This document shows, piece after piece, positions 46,801 through 55,805 of a DNA stretch of 64,000 nucleotides. Source of the stretch: Fomitopsis serialis (lineage: Eukaryota; Basidiomycota; Agaricomycetes; Polyporales; Fomitopsidaceae); assembly GCF_022376445.1 (NCBI RefSeq), contig NW_025955147.1:1-64000 (forward strand), in the 5' to 3' direction. The translations under genes and the position numbers were made by a program. Numbering within the stretch: the stretch's first letter is position 1; every line of letters starts with the position of its first letter. The notes below the pieces were generated by a model, which was given only the letters and a program-made list of their open reading frames with translations, was not told the origin of the DNA and did not search any database.

Positions 46801-49572
46801 GTGTCGATGCCGAGTCAAGACTTCGAGGACCTGTTCCCGCTCTTTGGGAGTCAGGCTCGGGTTCAGATCTATATCAGTTAGTGCTCGGCGAAACTCCTGT
46901 AGGTCATTCTTATCAGCTATACTGACAGTGTTGGACTCGCTCATTCGAGGCGTCTTGCTGACGTCTACTAACGGATGAACAGTGCCGAGGATATCTCCGA
47001 TGTACAGCGTCATCGGAAATGGCTCCATATTGACAACCTGTACATGATGTTGAGGCGAAGAAGACTTACCTATACTTTTCGCTGCCGAGATTGCCTTGAA
47101 TCCATCTTTCAAGGGTTCTGGTTCTAGGTAGTATAGCGGTGCTGGGATCGGTCCTATTATTCTTGCAGGGATCTGGGCAGAGTGGAATGCTCTCACCGTG
47201 AACGTCTCTGCAACTCGCATCGTCGTTATTTGCTGTTTACGGCAGACCATACTAATAATTATATTCTTCCCGCCCTCGGCACGGAGGGCCAGCTGCTGGT
47301 TTTGCAGGTTAACGACTGCATTGTAGAAATCCAAAAAGTCGTTACCTAGTATGATTCGAGAGTCCTGAGCAGGATTCATGTACAGCTTCGTGGGGAGAAT
47401 ATGGTTCTGTCCCTTTAGATCCGTAAAAGTGAGATTGAGAGAGACGTACGAAGTGATAAAGCTGTTACCGGAAACGCCATGTAGTTCTATAAGCGGGCAT
47501 TGTTGTCTCACTGCCTGCGGTAGAAACTTCTGGAGTATCGAACGATCAATCAGCGATATTGACGATCCTGTGTCTACCAGAGCCCGAAAAGCCCGGTCAG
47601 AGTTAGACCCATCGATCGCAACCTGTATAAAAGCTGGTGTCTTACTCATAAACGCGGAAGCGTCCGGCCCTGTGTCTTCATTTCCGCTTACGACTTCTGG
47701 AAGAGTTTGTTTATGAGTCGTCTTCTTCTGATCTGATAAGGTGCGCTTTGTCGGCGGCTTCTTCTTCAGGACTCTCCTTTTGGGAGTAGTGCCTTGTATA
47801 GGAATACTAGTCTTGAGCGACTGACCTGCTGAGGAATCCGTGACATCGCGAACCATTCGTCGAGTCATGATGGTGTTTGTATCGGCCACTAGGTACGCAT
47901 TTGCCGAAAGGCTCGTAGCGTCCCCTTCTTCCTCTGAATCATACTGATCGTATGATGTTTCTGCTTCGTCTTCTGGTTGCTCGTCTTCGGTGAGTGCCAG
48001 TTCTTCAGTGTCTCTTCCATCAGACTCCTTGGGTTCCGCTGTGTTAGTCTTCGCACGCCAGTTCTGGTTCGGTTTCGAGTTTATTGGCGTGTTCCGCTTC
48101 CACTGGTTTTGATTCGAATTTGTTGTATTTTGGCTGAACCCGGTACGAGGAGTTGGTCTCTGACTGTTACTATCAGATGGGTTAGACGGTCGATACCCAG
48201 AGGTAGGGTTATGATTCGTGCCTTTCGATTGAGACGTACTGGTATTGTTATTGGACCAGTCGCGATCGCGATTCTGCCATCGTGGTTGGTTTGTATTCCC
48301 GTTGTTTGCATTGTTCTGGGAGTAGTTACCCCCTCTTGAAGGCTGGTTCCTTGGTCTCCAAGGACCTGAAGAGGCCGAGCCATTGGCATAGCTAGGAGCG
48401 TTACTCGGAGGGTTAGATCGGAACTGTCCATATTGTGATAAAAGGCCCAATTCCATATCCATCACGTACCGTTTGAAATCGGCCAGAGCAATCGTCGGGT
48501 TAGCGTTGTACCCCGTGCCTGCTTTGATTAGTGCGTGCATACTCGCCGGTATGCCGAGCAGGAGGTCGCTGATCAGAGTCTGGGAGCTTGCAGATTCTCC
48601 TAGAACGGCATTCTGCAATTTCCGCCGGTCAGTAAAGTATTGTGAAAATGTTTCACCCTTATGCCACCGGCGCATGCGGAGCTGTTCAGCCATATTGACG
48701 TCATAATTAGCCTTCCTGAATTCGCGACGTAAGATCGCTTGCCAGTCCGTCCAATTCATCAGGTTCGCCAAGTCGGGTTGTGACAGGGTATTGAACCATT
48801 TGAACGCTGGACCGCGTAGTATGAGAGGCAGACAACGCAGAATCACGGTGTCCTCTACGCCGGTGTATCGTACAATGTTAGAGATCTGACTAATCCAGTC
48901 ATCTACGTCGTCGCCGTCGTTTCCGAAAAATTTCGGCAGATCACTATGTTTCAGCTTATTTTTCTCAGTGTGCGAGCTACTCGCACCTGATAACGCTGTG
49001 TACGGTGCTGTGGGTGCATACGAGTAGGGTACAAACCCCGAGGGTATTGACTGAGGTGTAGTATGCATTCCTGATGTCGGTACATGAGCTGCTAGCGGTA
49101 TACCACCGGCTAACGCGCCAGAGATCGAGGACGGGAACGGTGCCGATGGCCCGTGCCGTGTCGGTTGTGGAAGTGGCGGTGATGGAGGCGGCGGCGGCTG
49201 TTGTGGGCGAGACTGCTGGAAGTGGGGTGGCTGTTGGTAAGTCGGGGTGTGCGCGGATAGTGGTGAGTCGGCAGTAAGAGGCGATGCGAACGAGACGTGC
49301 GGCGTCCGCAGCGTCTGTGGTACCTGCGATTGTACGTGGGATTGCTGTATCGCTGATAGTAGTTCAGAACGTACCAGTGCAACTGCTTCTGTCAAGTCAT
49401 CACGCAACTCGGACATGCATGCGCTGATCTCCTGGGCCATCGTGGGCCGTGTTGGGAGGTTGACGCAGATGTCTGACAACCTGTAGATATCGCGTCTGAT
49501 GACATCTGTGTTCTCAGTACAGTTGCACTTACAGAGACATCCCGGCGCCTCCTGCGCTAAATCGGCTTGCAT
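43888..49572 (-). CDS. Gag-Pol polyprotein of a chromovirus
   Basis: 1894 codons without a stop. Order by rough residue: Cys-rich N-terminus (CLCKCNC); Gag capsid region with WISQISNIV and FKWFNTL (220-330); Asn/Arg/Gln-rich tail (400-530) in place of a CCHC zinc knuckle; aspartic protease LVDTGSSISLI (664); reverse transcriptase with FSTFDANSGFHQI and YIDDIVVYS (1103); RNase H IYTDGSKIGIGG (1247); integrase zinc module HAGADRT...CESCQLNKS (1467), then DFAGPF, SDRDSKF and TDGQSERM for the D-D-E triad; chromodomain WYLVNFVGMPEHEREWL near the C-terminus. It makes and inserts element DNA. All catalytic motifs are intact. Confidence 0.95.
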   Translation of the reverse strand: MQADLAQEAPGCLCKCNCTENTDVIRRDIYRLSDICVNLPTRPTMAQEISACMSELRDDLTEAVALVRSELLSAIQQSHVQSQVPQTLRTPHVSFASPLTADSPLSAHTPTYQQPPHFQQSRPQQPPPPPSPPLPQPTRHGPSAPFPSSISGALAGGIPLAAHVPTSGMHTTPQSIPSGFVPYSYAPTAPYTALSGASSSHTEKNKLKHSDLPKFFGNDGDDVDDWISQISNIVRYTGVEDTVILRCLPLILRGPAFKWFNTLSQPDLANLMNWTDWQAILRREFRKANYDVNMAEQLRMRRWHKGETFSQYFTDRRKLQNAVLGESASSQTLISDLLLGIPASMHALIKAGTGYNANPTIALADFKRYVMDMELGLLSQYGQFRSNPPSNAPSYANGSASSGPWRPRNQPSRGGNYSQNNANNGNTNQPRWQNRDRDWSNNNTSTSQSKGTNHNPTSGYRPSNPSDSNSQRPTPRTGFSQNTTNSNQNQWKRNTPINSKPNQNWRAKTNTAEPKESDGRDTEELALTEDEQPEDEAETSYDQYDSEEEGDATSLSANAYLVADTNTIMTRRMVRDVTDSSAGQSLKTSIPIQGTTPKRRVLKKKPPTKRTLSDQKKTTHKQTLPEVVSGNEDTGPDASAFMSKTPAFIQVAIDGSNSDRAFRALVDTGSSISLIDRSILQKFLPQAVRQQCPLIELHGVSGNSFITSYVSLNLTFTDLKGQNHILPTKLYMNPAQDSRIILGNDFLDFYNAVVNLQNQQLALRAEGGKNIIISMVCRKQQITTMRVAETFTVRAFHSAQIPARIIGPIPAPLYYLEPEPLKDGFKAISAAKSIGKSSSPQHHVQVVNMEPFPMTLYIGDILGTVHPLVDVSKTPRMSESNTVSIADKNDLQEFRRALTDIDLNPSLTPKEREQVLEVLTRHRHAFAYGSRKLGNTTVGEVRLETGDSPPISTAPYHASPKGRQIIEETVAKLLADNVIEESESPWASNVVLIAQKDKVRFCIDFRKLNAVTKPDQYPLPRIDDYLNQFEGKRFFSTFDANSGFHQIGIPDEADREKTAFRTHQGLYQYKRMPFGIRNGPSIFQRAMDKVLGKIKWKFAVVYIDDIVVYSADFEHHLKHLEQVLDRIRASGFTLSLPKSHVCYQEIHALGHHVSRLGIGMKEENVRAILQFPAPKTVKEVQIFLGMTGYYRRFIRDYAKIARPLTALLSKEAPFVWSALCQEAFETLRGRLAEEPILAHPNYERPFLIYTDGSKIGIGGVLAQIGADGKEHMVAAISRQLSAAEEGYSATELECLAVVWALRKFHPYIDGTSELKIVTDHIALQWIWNYKGTNSRLKRWSLELLPYQHSAKIEHRPGRTHSNVDALSRAPIPGSAPQADAEILTATTLAPKPAFLKEIQEGYLQDEYFAPILELFEQDKPRAHLQHYEVEDGLLFRRHSSGKGRVLCIPKHRDLRLDILHDFHDAEVSGHAGADRTLNAVSRTYYWPRLSKDVRSYVRSCESCQLNKSSNQKTAGLLLPHMIAPGRWHTVTMDFAGPFAVTSNGLDMIMIVVDKLTKHTHFIPVKRSDTAEDTAQAFFREVVRLHGLPEVIISDRDSKFTSRFWRTLFKRLGTKLAMSTANHPQTDGQSERMVRVLKDMLRHYIKYDQKNWIDLLPILEIAYNRGVNASTGFSPFELDYGFAPRFVHNIADNDGDHLPAIDDFLEHVHAQVRSAEDAISRAQESQAKHFNSQRREIIFEVGELVKLSTKHLNPPWQKKRKTRKLLPKWIGPFRVTEKLNNNSYVLDLPPQFEIHEAINAEYLERYVDSPDEFSKRKRSIPPPVVVDGEDNHYEIDQIVDHDRRADRRTGNDVHWYLVNFVGMPEHEREWLTRDELLVGASRLVRQYETKHRITV

Positions 49573-49657
49573 CCCTGCATAGCCTGGCCGAGGCGAAGAC
49601 GAGATGCACCCTGTATCTCGCGCAGTCGCGGGGTTCGTGGCTGATACGTCGGCCGCA

Positions 49658-50419
49658 TCACCCGTGTGCGAGGTAGTGTGTCGATGGGACGAGCGAGAGT
49701 TGCCGTTGTCCCGTAGGTCGTCTACGGTATGCTGTATGTCGTCCAGGCGGCAGCGTAACTCGTGGTGGTCGGACCCGAGTTCTTCGAGTGGCGAGTCTCG
49801 GTGTCGAGCGCGCGCTGAATGTGTTCGGCGATTGACGAGTGGTGCTGTGCCACCTGGTCAGCAAGGACTCCAGTTGTGAGAGGATGGCGTGAGTGTTCTT
49901 AAAAACGTACGCGATGTCGCGTTTAGTCGCAGTAGCTATCTCGTTGAAGACATTTGTTGTCTCCAAAGCGAGGCGTTGTCCACCAACCAAGTGGTGTAGA
50001 GTGTCGCGTAACGACGCGTCCGCGGGAAGATGGCGTTGGTCGTGCACAAAGGCGGGCGAAGGTAGCCGTGCGGCGCGGTCAGAGGACGAAATACTCACCG
50101 AGGAGATGTTGGCGTCCAGCGACGAGGGAGTGACTGAATCGTCAGACGTCCGCTGGTCAGTTTGGGTGTATGCGTCAACCATCTCAGGGAGCTCGTCGTC
50201 GGACCCGAGAGAGGATGCGTGTGGCGCGTTCTGGGGTCGTGTGCTGTGTGGGCCGGATCGGAGTGAGGGTGCGATCTGGCCTTGGGCAGTGGAGGCAGAG
50301 TCTAGGGAAGACATGCCAGTTGCGAAAAAAGGGGGGAGTCGAAGAGGTTTGTTGAAAGGGTAGCGTGAGGGGTGTGTGGCGGCCGCGGGGTGAGTGGGTA
50401 CACCTGGGTACTTGAGCAC
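49658..50419 (-). CDS. Upstream part of gag, frame disrupted
   Basis: An open frame from 50419 has disordered Ser/Thr/Pro-rich sequence, then a helical segment (FNEIATATKRDIAYVFKNTH). The helical region seems to continue in a second frame (about 49870-49780, LADQVAQHHSSIAEHIQRAL) and then in the pol frame (about 49790-49575, LEELGSDHHELRCRLDDIQ) before the first pol ATG. Two one-base losses near 49870 and 49790 would explain this. Alternatives are an unrecognised intron or sequencing error. The original gag start may therefore be at 50419 or at the internal ATG at 50314 (MSSLDSAS). Confidence 0.5.
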   Translation of the reverse strand: MLKYPGVPTHPAAATHPSRYPFNKPLRLPPFFATGMSSLDSASTAQGQIAPSLRSGPHSTRPQNAPHASSLGSDDELPEMVDAYTQTDQRTSDDSVTPSSLDANISSVSISSSDRAARLPSPAFVHDQRHLPADASLRDTLHHLVGGQRLALETTNVFNEIATATKRDIAYVFKNTHAILSQLESLLTRWHSTTRQSPNTFSARSTPRLATRRTRVRPPRVTLPPGRHTAYRRRPTGQRQLSLVPSTHYLAHG

Positions 50420-50487
50420 AGAGCGTCAAGTAGGGTACTGTCGGGGACAGCGGAGTCGACGTCGGAAGGGGGAAAGAGTGTGATTTG

Positions 50488-50510
50488 AGGAGACTGAATG
50501 TCCACCAAAT
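50488..50510 (-). other. Primer-binding region of the retrotransposon
   Basis: On the minus strand the 5' LTR is followed by ATTTGGTGGACATTCAGTC. TGGTGGAC is in the normal place for a primer-binding site, but I could not match it to a specific tRNA. Self-priming is another possibility. Confidence 0.4.
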
Positions 50511-50924
50511 TGTAACAAGACGGGTTACCGGACTTGCTACTGGGAGGGGTTCGGTCACTCAAGGTACGCTCACGTGACGGGTGATCAGTCCGTCTGGTTA
50601 GGTTCGGTAGAACGGGTGTGTATTACCAACTACGTTAACGTAACGAGAGGTAGTACAAGGGAAGCGCGCGAGAGAGGTAGAGAGAGAGAGAGTAGAGAGA
50701 GGAGAGAGGGAGAGACGTTTGGCCAGCAAAGCGTGTCGTCTCTCGAGAACTCTGTGGCCTTATATAACATTAGAGAATCACCTTAACGCTCGGCACAGCC
50801 TTTTGCGAGGCGATGTTCGTAGTTGCTGGATAGCTAGTGTAAGTTCCAGTGAGTTCTGCACAGTTCGAGATGAATGCAGAAGATGCATTCACGTGCGCAG
50901 TATTATACATGATGAGTCGTTACA
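50511..50924 (-). repeat. 5' LTR with promoter
   Basis: 414 bp, same as the 3' LTR. On the minus strand TATATAAGG (about 50766-50757) is the likely TATA box for element transcription. Confidence 0.95.
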
Positions 50925-50929
50925 CAAAG
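50925..50929. repeat. Target-site duplication CAAAG (right)
   Basis: CAAAG follows the CGTTACA end of the right LTR and continues into ART copy a sequence (CACGCGGACTGGCTGG), which is shared with copy d at about 63580. Confidence 0.95.
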
Positions 50930-51312
50930 CACGCGGACTGGCTGGGTTTTGCGCGCCGGTATGGAATGCTTCACGACAGCGCTTACCGCAGAAATCATGT
51001 ACTATAGTATAGAGAAGGTGAGATCGATAAGAGTTCGGCACCGACTACGAGACTGCCCACGTACCGCGGTTGCCCTCGACATATGCTGGTCGAGACTCGC
51101 AGTTCTTTCCTATTGCGTCGAACATCATATCCAATGGGATCAGAAAATATACGCACCTTGCAGAGTCTGGCACCGTTGAGCTGCTTCATAGCATCTCTAT
51201 GGGTCGTACCACAAAACGAGGAGTATGACCCATCGGGATCCTGCCACACATTTTGGCGGCAGTTCGGATACTCGCACACTGTGCGCTGCGTGCGCGACGT
51301 GTCGGAACACAT

Positions 51313-51839
51313 GCTTCAGCTCTCTGCGTCGCGGTATGGTCGTGGTCAGAGAACAACTCGTGAGTGCGAAGCAAGGGGTGGTACAGGGTCGTACAGTACT
51401 GATAGTACGCGACGGACAATGAAACGATAAGTACGGCTTACATGTACGGAAGAAGCGACCCAAATATGGCAAGTGCCTTAACCGCCGCTGGGAATCCACT
51501 GGAACGACTCGGACCATGCCCTGCGCGCAATACGCCGTTACTTACTTTACGCCTTCATTTCTGCAACGTCACCGCGCTCTGCTTCATCGGTAGGCTATTC
51601 AGAATGCAATACAACGTTGCTACTTTGAGACGAGCACAGTACCGGGCTGGATAAATGATACCTGAACAAGCCACCATCAGGTGGTCAAACCGTATTGGGC
51701 ACCGTGGTTTTGACATGGTGCGTCCTATTTGCGTCTTTCGACCTTTCCCACTTTCATTGAATAATCCCTTCTCAAGCGTCAACGTTCACCATCGACGTCC
51801 TCCAGACGAAGTTTGTCGCTGTCGCCATACTACGTAGAC
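51313..51839. promoter_or_regulatory. Shared divergent promoter region of ART copy a and NADAR-B
   Basis: 527 bp separate the two start codons, which face away from each other. No other gene fits between. A common bidirectional promoter is inferred from the layout; no specific site was identified. Confidence 0.55.
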
Positions 51840-53212
51840 ATGAGTCGGCCGCCCACCCACCACTACATTACTCGGACGTCAGCCGCGCGTCCTACTCCTG
51901 CCTATCGCAGTTTTGCGTCGGTACCATATCCGACTGCTACTCAGGACAATCGGCCACCAGCGTCCGAGTCGCATCATGGTCGTCGCAATGGCCGATCAAT
52001 GTCGATCTCTGATCCGCAGAGGCATCGAAACGAATCGTTAGCGATACGCATGGACACGCAAGAGCCTGTTGAGCGAGGTGCGTCTATTACTCAGAGTGCG
52101 CAGGTTGATAGTCAAGTACGGCGGCCACCCAGTCGTTCCTCCGAGGCCAAGTGAACGCACCCCTCGCTCTCGTTCGTACTCTCAGCCACCGCCTGCCCCA
52201 CGCACGGAGCCCGCACCTGCAATACGCTTCTATCACCGCGATGAGCCTTATTATGAGTGTGCATTCCAAATGCTTCGGCTATCTTAGCGTAGTAAACGTT
52301 GTCAGGTTCACCAACTTCGCGCCGTATGCCATACACTGGGATGGTCGCATGTATCCAACCGCAGAGCACCGTGCGTCCACGTCTGTTTCGCCGTTGATCC
52401 ACATTTTCACTCATAACACTCAGTGTTCCAGGCACACAAGTTCATGCCGCACCGACCAGACCTGGCGGAGCGTATCCGCTGCCTCCCCAGCTCCCGCGCA
52501 GCACTCCAAGAGGCAGGGAACCTGCGCCAATTGCAGCGTACAGACTGGTTCGAGGTCAACGTCCGCGTAATGGACGACGTCCTCGAGGCCAAGGTCTCCC
52601 AGCATTTCTCGCTTCGCGACATGCTTCTCCAAACGGGCACCAGCGAGCTCGTTGAGGACAGCCCGGTACGGATGGGCGCTCGCAAATCATTGCCACTGTG
52701 CAGACGCTGACCGCCTCGACAGGTCGATTCGTTTTGGGGATGTGGCCAGGATGGCCTAGGAAGGAACGAGCTGGGCAAGGCGCTGATGCGGCTGCGTGAC
52801 AAGCTCAGAGCTCGTCCAGGGTCAGCAGGTGGTCGATTCGTGTGGGCGTCTCCCCCGCTGGAACCAGCGACTCGCTCGGAAGGCCAACTGCCCCCCTCTG
52901 GACCGACGGGCTCACAGCAGAGCCGCGGAAGGGCGTCTGTGCGACCGTCACCTGTATCCGCGAAAAAACAGGAAGGAAGAAGGCTGCGACGGCGCACGGG
53001 AGACGTTGAAATCCAGTCTACTGGGGCGCCCGTCAATGAAGAGGTGGTACGCACGACTGAGGTAAGTATGAGAAAGGTCGGACGCCGCGATGTCTCAACT
53101 CAGCAATGACGGTCTGAGTTCTTCTCTGACGACTACATGTTAGGACCGGCCGTCCTGGAGAACCCCGGAGATGCCGATGGGAGGGGGGTGGAGTAGTTCC
53201 CATCGTTTGTGA
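51840..53212 (+). CDS. NADAR-domain (DUF1768, YbiA-like) protein, copy B
   Basis: 358 aa from six exons in frame: 51840-52077, 52133-52256, 52306-52370, 52424-52665, 52723-53061, 53144-53212. N-terminal 100 residues are Ser/Pro/Arg-rich. The NADAR domain follows with YHRDEPYYEFTNFAPYAI, HWDGRMYPTAEHLFQAHKF, RTDWFEVNVRVMDDVLEA, ELVEDSPVDSFWGCG and GRNELGKALMRLRDKL. Exons 3 and 4 are exactly 65 and 242 nt, as in the three paralogues. Expected to hydrolyse an ADP-ribosyl or related N-glycosidic bond. Divergent from ART copy a, which suggests coordinated expression. The last exon is less certain; without it the protein ends at 53109. Confidence 0.85.
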
Positions 53213-53571
53213 CGCCGTGGGCGTTCAAACATTCATCGTCGACATTTGTGATTCAGACTGCCTAGAGTTTCCGAGACAGGAGAGAAATGTGACGAAGGGT
53301 TGGATTCGTTGTATGAGTATATTCTCCACGTATGATAACTGAGCTTCGAATAGTCTGGATGTACAACATGTCTATGTACGTCGGAGCCTGTGTCGTGTAC
53401 GTCCATATATGCGTGTAGTTTCATTCGAGATCTTACTCGGACGCAGAGTCCCAGCTAGTGACGACTCAATCATTGCGATTGTAGGACCCTGATCAGAGGA
53501 TATGCGGTCATGATGAGAACACAGCGCACGTCAAGGCGCACGTACCAAGTACTAGATTAGCCGTACAGACC

Positions 53572-54493
53572 TCAATGGTCGTGCCGTAGTTTGTCGCGCA
53601 GTCGCATGAGTGCATTGCCGAGTTCATTCCTTCCTTGCCTATCACGGCCCCACCCCCAGAACGAATCGACCTGCAGGAAGGCTGAACACCTGCACAACGC
53701 ATAACGAACAAGGGCCATACCGGACTGTCCTCGACGAGTTCGCTGTTGCCGGTCCCGAGAAGCATGTCCCTCAATGTCGGATGCTGCGTGAACTTCGCCT
53801 CGAGAATTGCATCCATGACGCTGATATTGACGTTGAACCAGTCTGTGCGCTGCAGCCTGCGAAGACGCCCCGCCTCCTCGAGTGCAGCACGGGGGCTGGG
53901 GAGGAGGCGGATTCGCTCGGCCAGCTCTGGTCTGGTCGTCATGAATTTGTGTGCTTGAAACACTGGGTTTGATCATGTATAAGACCTCAAGGACGGTTAC
54001 AGGCAGCCGCAAGATACGTACAGTGTTCTGCGGTTGGGTATGTATGGCCATCCCAGTCAACGGCATACGATGCGAAGTTCGTGAACCTGCCAGTAATGAC
54101 GTGGAGAAGACATGTCGATTTATTAACATCAGTAGGCCAAGGTAGCAAGAACACTTGAGTACGCACTCAAAGTATGGGCGGTCGCGGTGGTAGAAGAGAA
54201 TTGGATCTTGTGGTTGATCTGGATCTGCTGCAGTGGCGGGGAGGAGGAGCGCCCGCGCGACCACTTCGACATCACCTTCCACGTACACCTTGATCCAGTG
54301 CTACATGCTTACCTGGCTGCTTTGCTTCGTCGACATCCGCAGGGCTGTACGACCTCAGCTCCGTCTGGTGCACCTGTGGTCCTGAAGCCGACGTTTCGTG
54401 ACTGCCTCGGCGATGCGATTGTTGACTCTGTCGACCTAGGCCTCGACATGTTACTCGCTGAAACAAAGAGCAAAACCAGTCGAGCAAAGACAT
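53572..54493 (-). CDS. NADAR-domain protein, copy C, short form
   Basis: 231 aa from five exons in frame: 54493-54313, 54275-54167, 54086-54022, 53962-53721, 53670-53572. It starts MSLLDWFCSLFQRV, unrelated to the other copies. The NADAR part is complete: YFEFTNFASYAVDWDGHTY, PTAEHLFQAHKF, ELVEDSPVDSFWG and GRNELGNALMRLRDKL, with Lys of GRNELGK changed to Asn. It stops right after the domain (KLRHDH), without the 70-120-residue tail of A, B and D. It lies tail to tail with NADAR-B, 360 bp away. Confidence 0.8.
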
Positions 54494-55805
54494 GGCTGCG
54501 AACAGTCTTGCTACAATGTCGAATGACCGGTATTCATGTCTGCGCCAAGTCGACGCATTCTACTGCGCACGCATGCAGAACATGAGTCGAGCCTGCCGGT
54601 ATTCGTGCTGCTACCGGAACATGTGGCACTGGCAGGAACTGAGTGAGTCGTGTTCCCCATGCATTGGTGCGTCATCACCTAGGGTTCTTATGGTCAACAG
54701 CGGTTGACTCTGCGATCAGAAAGTCATCAATTCAGTATCTGGTAGCGAAGAACTACCGCGATACGTGGGCAATTGTACAATTCTGGAGTAGTCCCGTATC
54801 AGCACACAATGGAAATTCGACCTACGATACTCGTAACCTAGCGGTATGCAACCGCTCTGATCCTTGGCCAGCTTCTGAATAACCTTCGGCTCGGAACAGG
54901 TGGGTGAGGTAGCCACTTTACTCGACCCACATTTCCGCAATCTATCGAACCTAAACTCTATGGCTGCCTTCTCCCATGCGTTGCTCAATGGTTCTGCAAG
55001 CATTCATGCGTCTTGACCACCAACGGTCTCCGTCGCAGCACGGGTTTTTGAAGTCTTGCAGATCAAAGTGAGGTTTACGGCGTGGGCGTGGACATATTGG
55101 GGACGCGTTATGATCGATGGATCGCCCACGCCTATTGTGGTACCATTCTTACGGGGCGATGAGACACTCAATGGTGCGCGGAGGAACCTGGCGAACGTCG
55201 TGAGGTGTAAGTTCATCTGCCCTTGTCTCCTTGTGTCCAGTGCATGCATCTGATGATGTAAACCAGTGCGGGGATCATACTGGTATACATCGAGACCAAA
55301 CCATGGGAGTCTGAGTTTAATGCTGAGCGAGTCGATCGTGTCTTCTAGGGCCATGGTCTCTGCGGAAAGCACGGTCGCAACGCGTTCCAAGCAGAGAACT
55401 CGAGGACTCCGGGAAGTCATGGCTATGATGTCAGTATTCCGATTTGCATCGCCACCTTGTAAGCTCCGTCTCGCATCACGAAAGCCGCGCTCACCGCTGA
55501 CACCTGCTTCTAATACCGCGGCCTTTCCGCGACGCAGACCTCAGCTGGGCGATCCTAGATTGAACATGCAATCAATAACAGCCGATTTCCTGACTCAAAG
55601 GAGAACCGGAGCTGCCCTCGGGATGCTGCAGGTGCGAGGATATTCTTGATCCGTCTCTACTTTGACACTCACGCGGAACAACGCGGATCCATTCCATAAT
55701 CGAGTCTCCAATGAGGGATGAGTGCTATCCTGTGTAGTATACTGATTCGTGCCCGTAATGGTGCAGAGAACAAGTCGTGTCGAAAGCCCTGCATCGAGCA
55801 GGTAC
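54494..55805. other. Intergenic with one possible minus-strand exon (55004-55420)
   Basis: A 138-codon minus-strand frame has fairly protein-like sequence (LRLPWFGLDVYQYDPRTG, LHHQMHALDTRRQGQMN), but I cannot assign it or find partner exons. No ADP-ribosyltransferase faces NADAR-C on this side. Confidence 0.3.

Larger units (their letters stand above)
41789..50924 (-). mobile_element. Ty3/Gypsy chromovirus LTR retrotransposon, full length, recent
   Basis: 9,136 bp. Two 414-bp LTRs starting TGTAACAAG and ending CGTTACA look identical base for base. They are flanked by CAAAG duplications. Coding strand is minus, so the right LTR is the 5' LTR. Order: 5' LTR, leader, gag-pol with chromodomain, an extra ORF, polypurine tract, 3' LTR. 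The gag-pol frame is open for 1894 codons. Identical LTRs imply a very young insertion that may still be active, although the extreme N-terminal gag part appears frameshifted. Confidence 0.95.
40431..51312 (-). pseudogene. PARP/tankyrase-like ADP-ribosyltransferase, copy a, split by a retrotransposon
   Basis: Exons: 51312-51157, 51104-51065, 51001-50925 [element] 41783-41680, 41528-41443, 41387-41340, 41283-41225, 41176-40976, 40919-40719, 40666-40600, 40541-40534 (8 nt), 40475-40431. Without the insert and one target copy the exon lengths equal those of copy d from the second exon on, giving a 363-aa frame. It is otherwise undamaged. Four Cys-rich FCS-like zinc modules are followed by an ART domain with RRWHGT (His), FGEGIYTSATSSKANDY (Tyr) and LNYDE (Glu). 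The element lies between the second and third zinc modules. It would transfer ADP-ribose from NAD+ to an unknown target. Its start is 527 bp from divergent NADAR-B. One intron has a GC donor (GCAAGT at 41339). Confidence 0.85.

Noticed and set aside
52100..52132. A 17-nt intron in NADAR-B (GTACGG to CCCAG)
   Set aside because: Too short. The 55-nt intron starting GTGCGT at 52078 gives the same frame and matches copy A.
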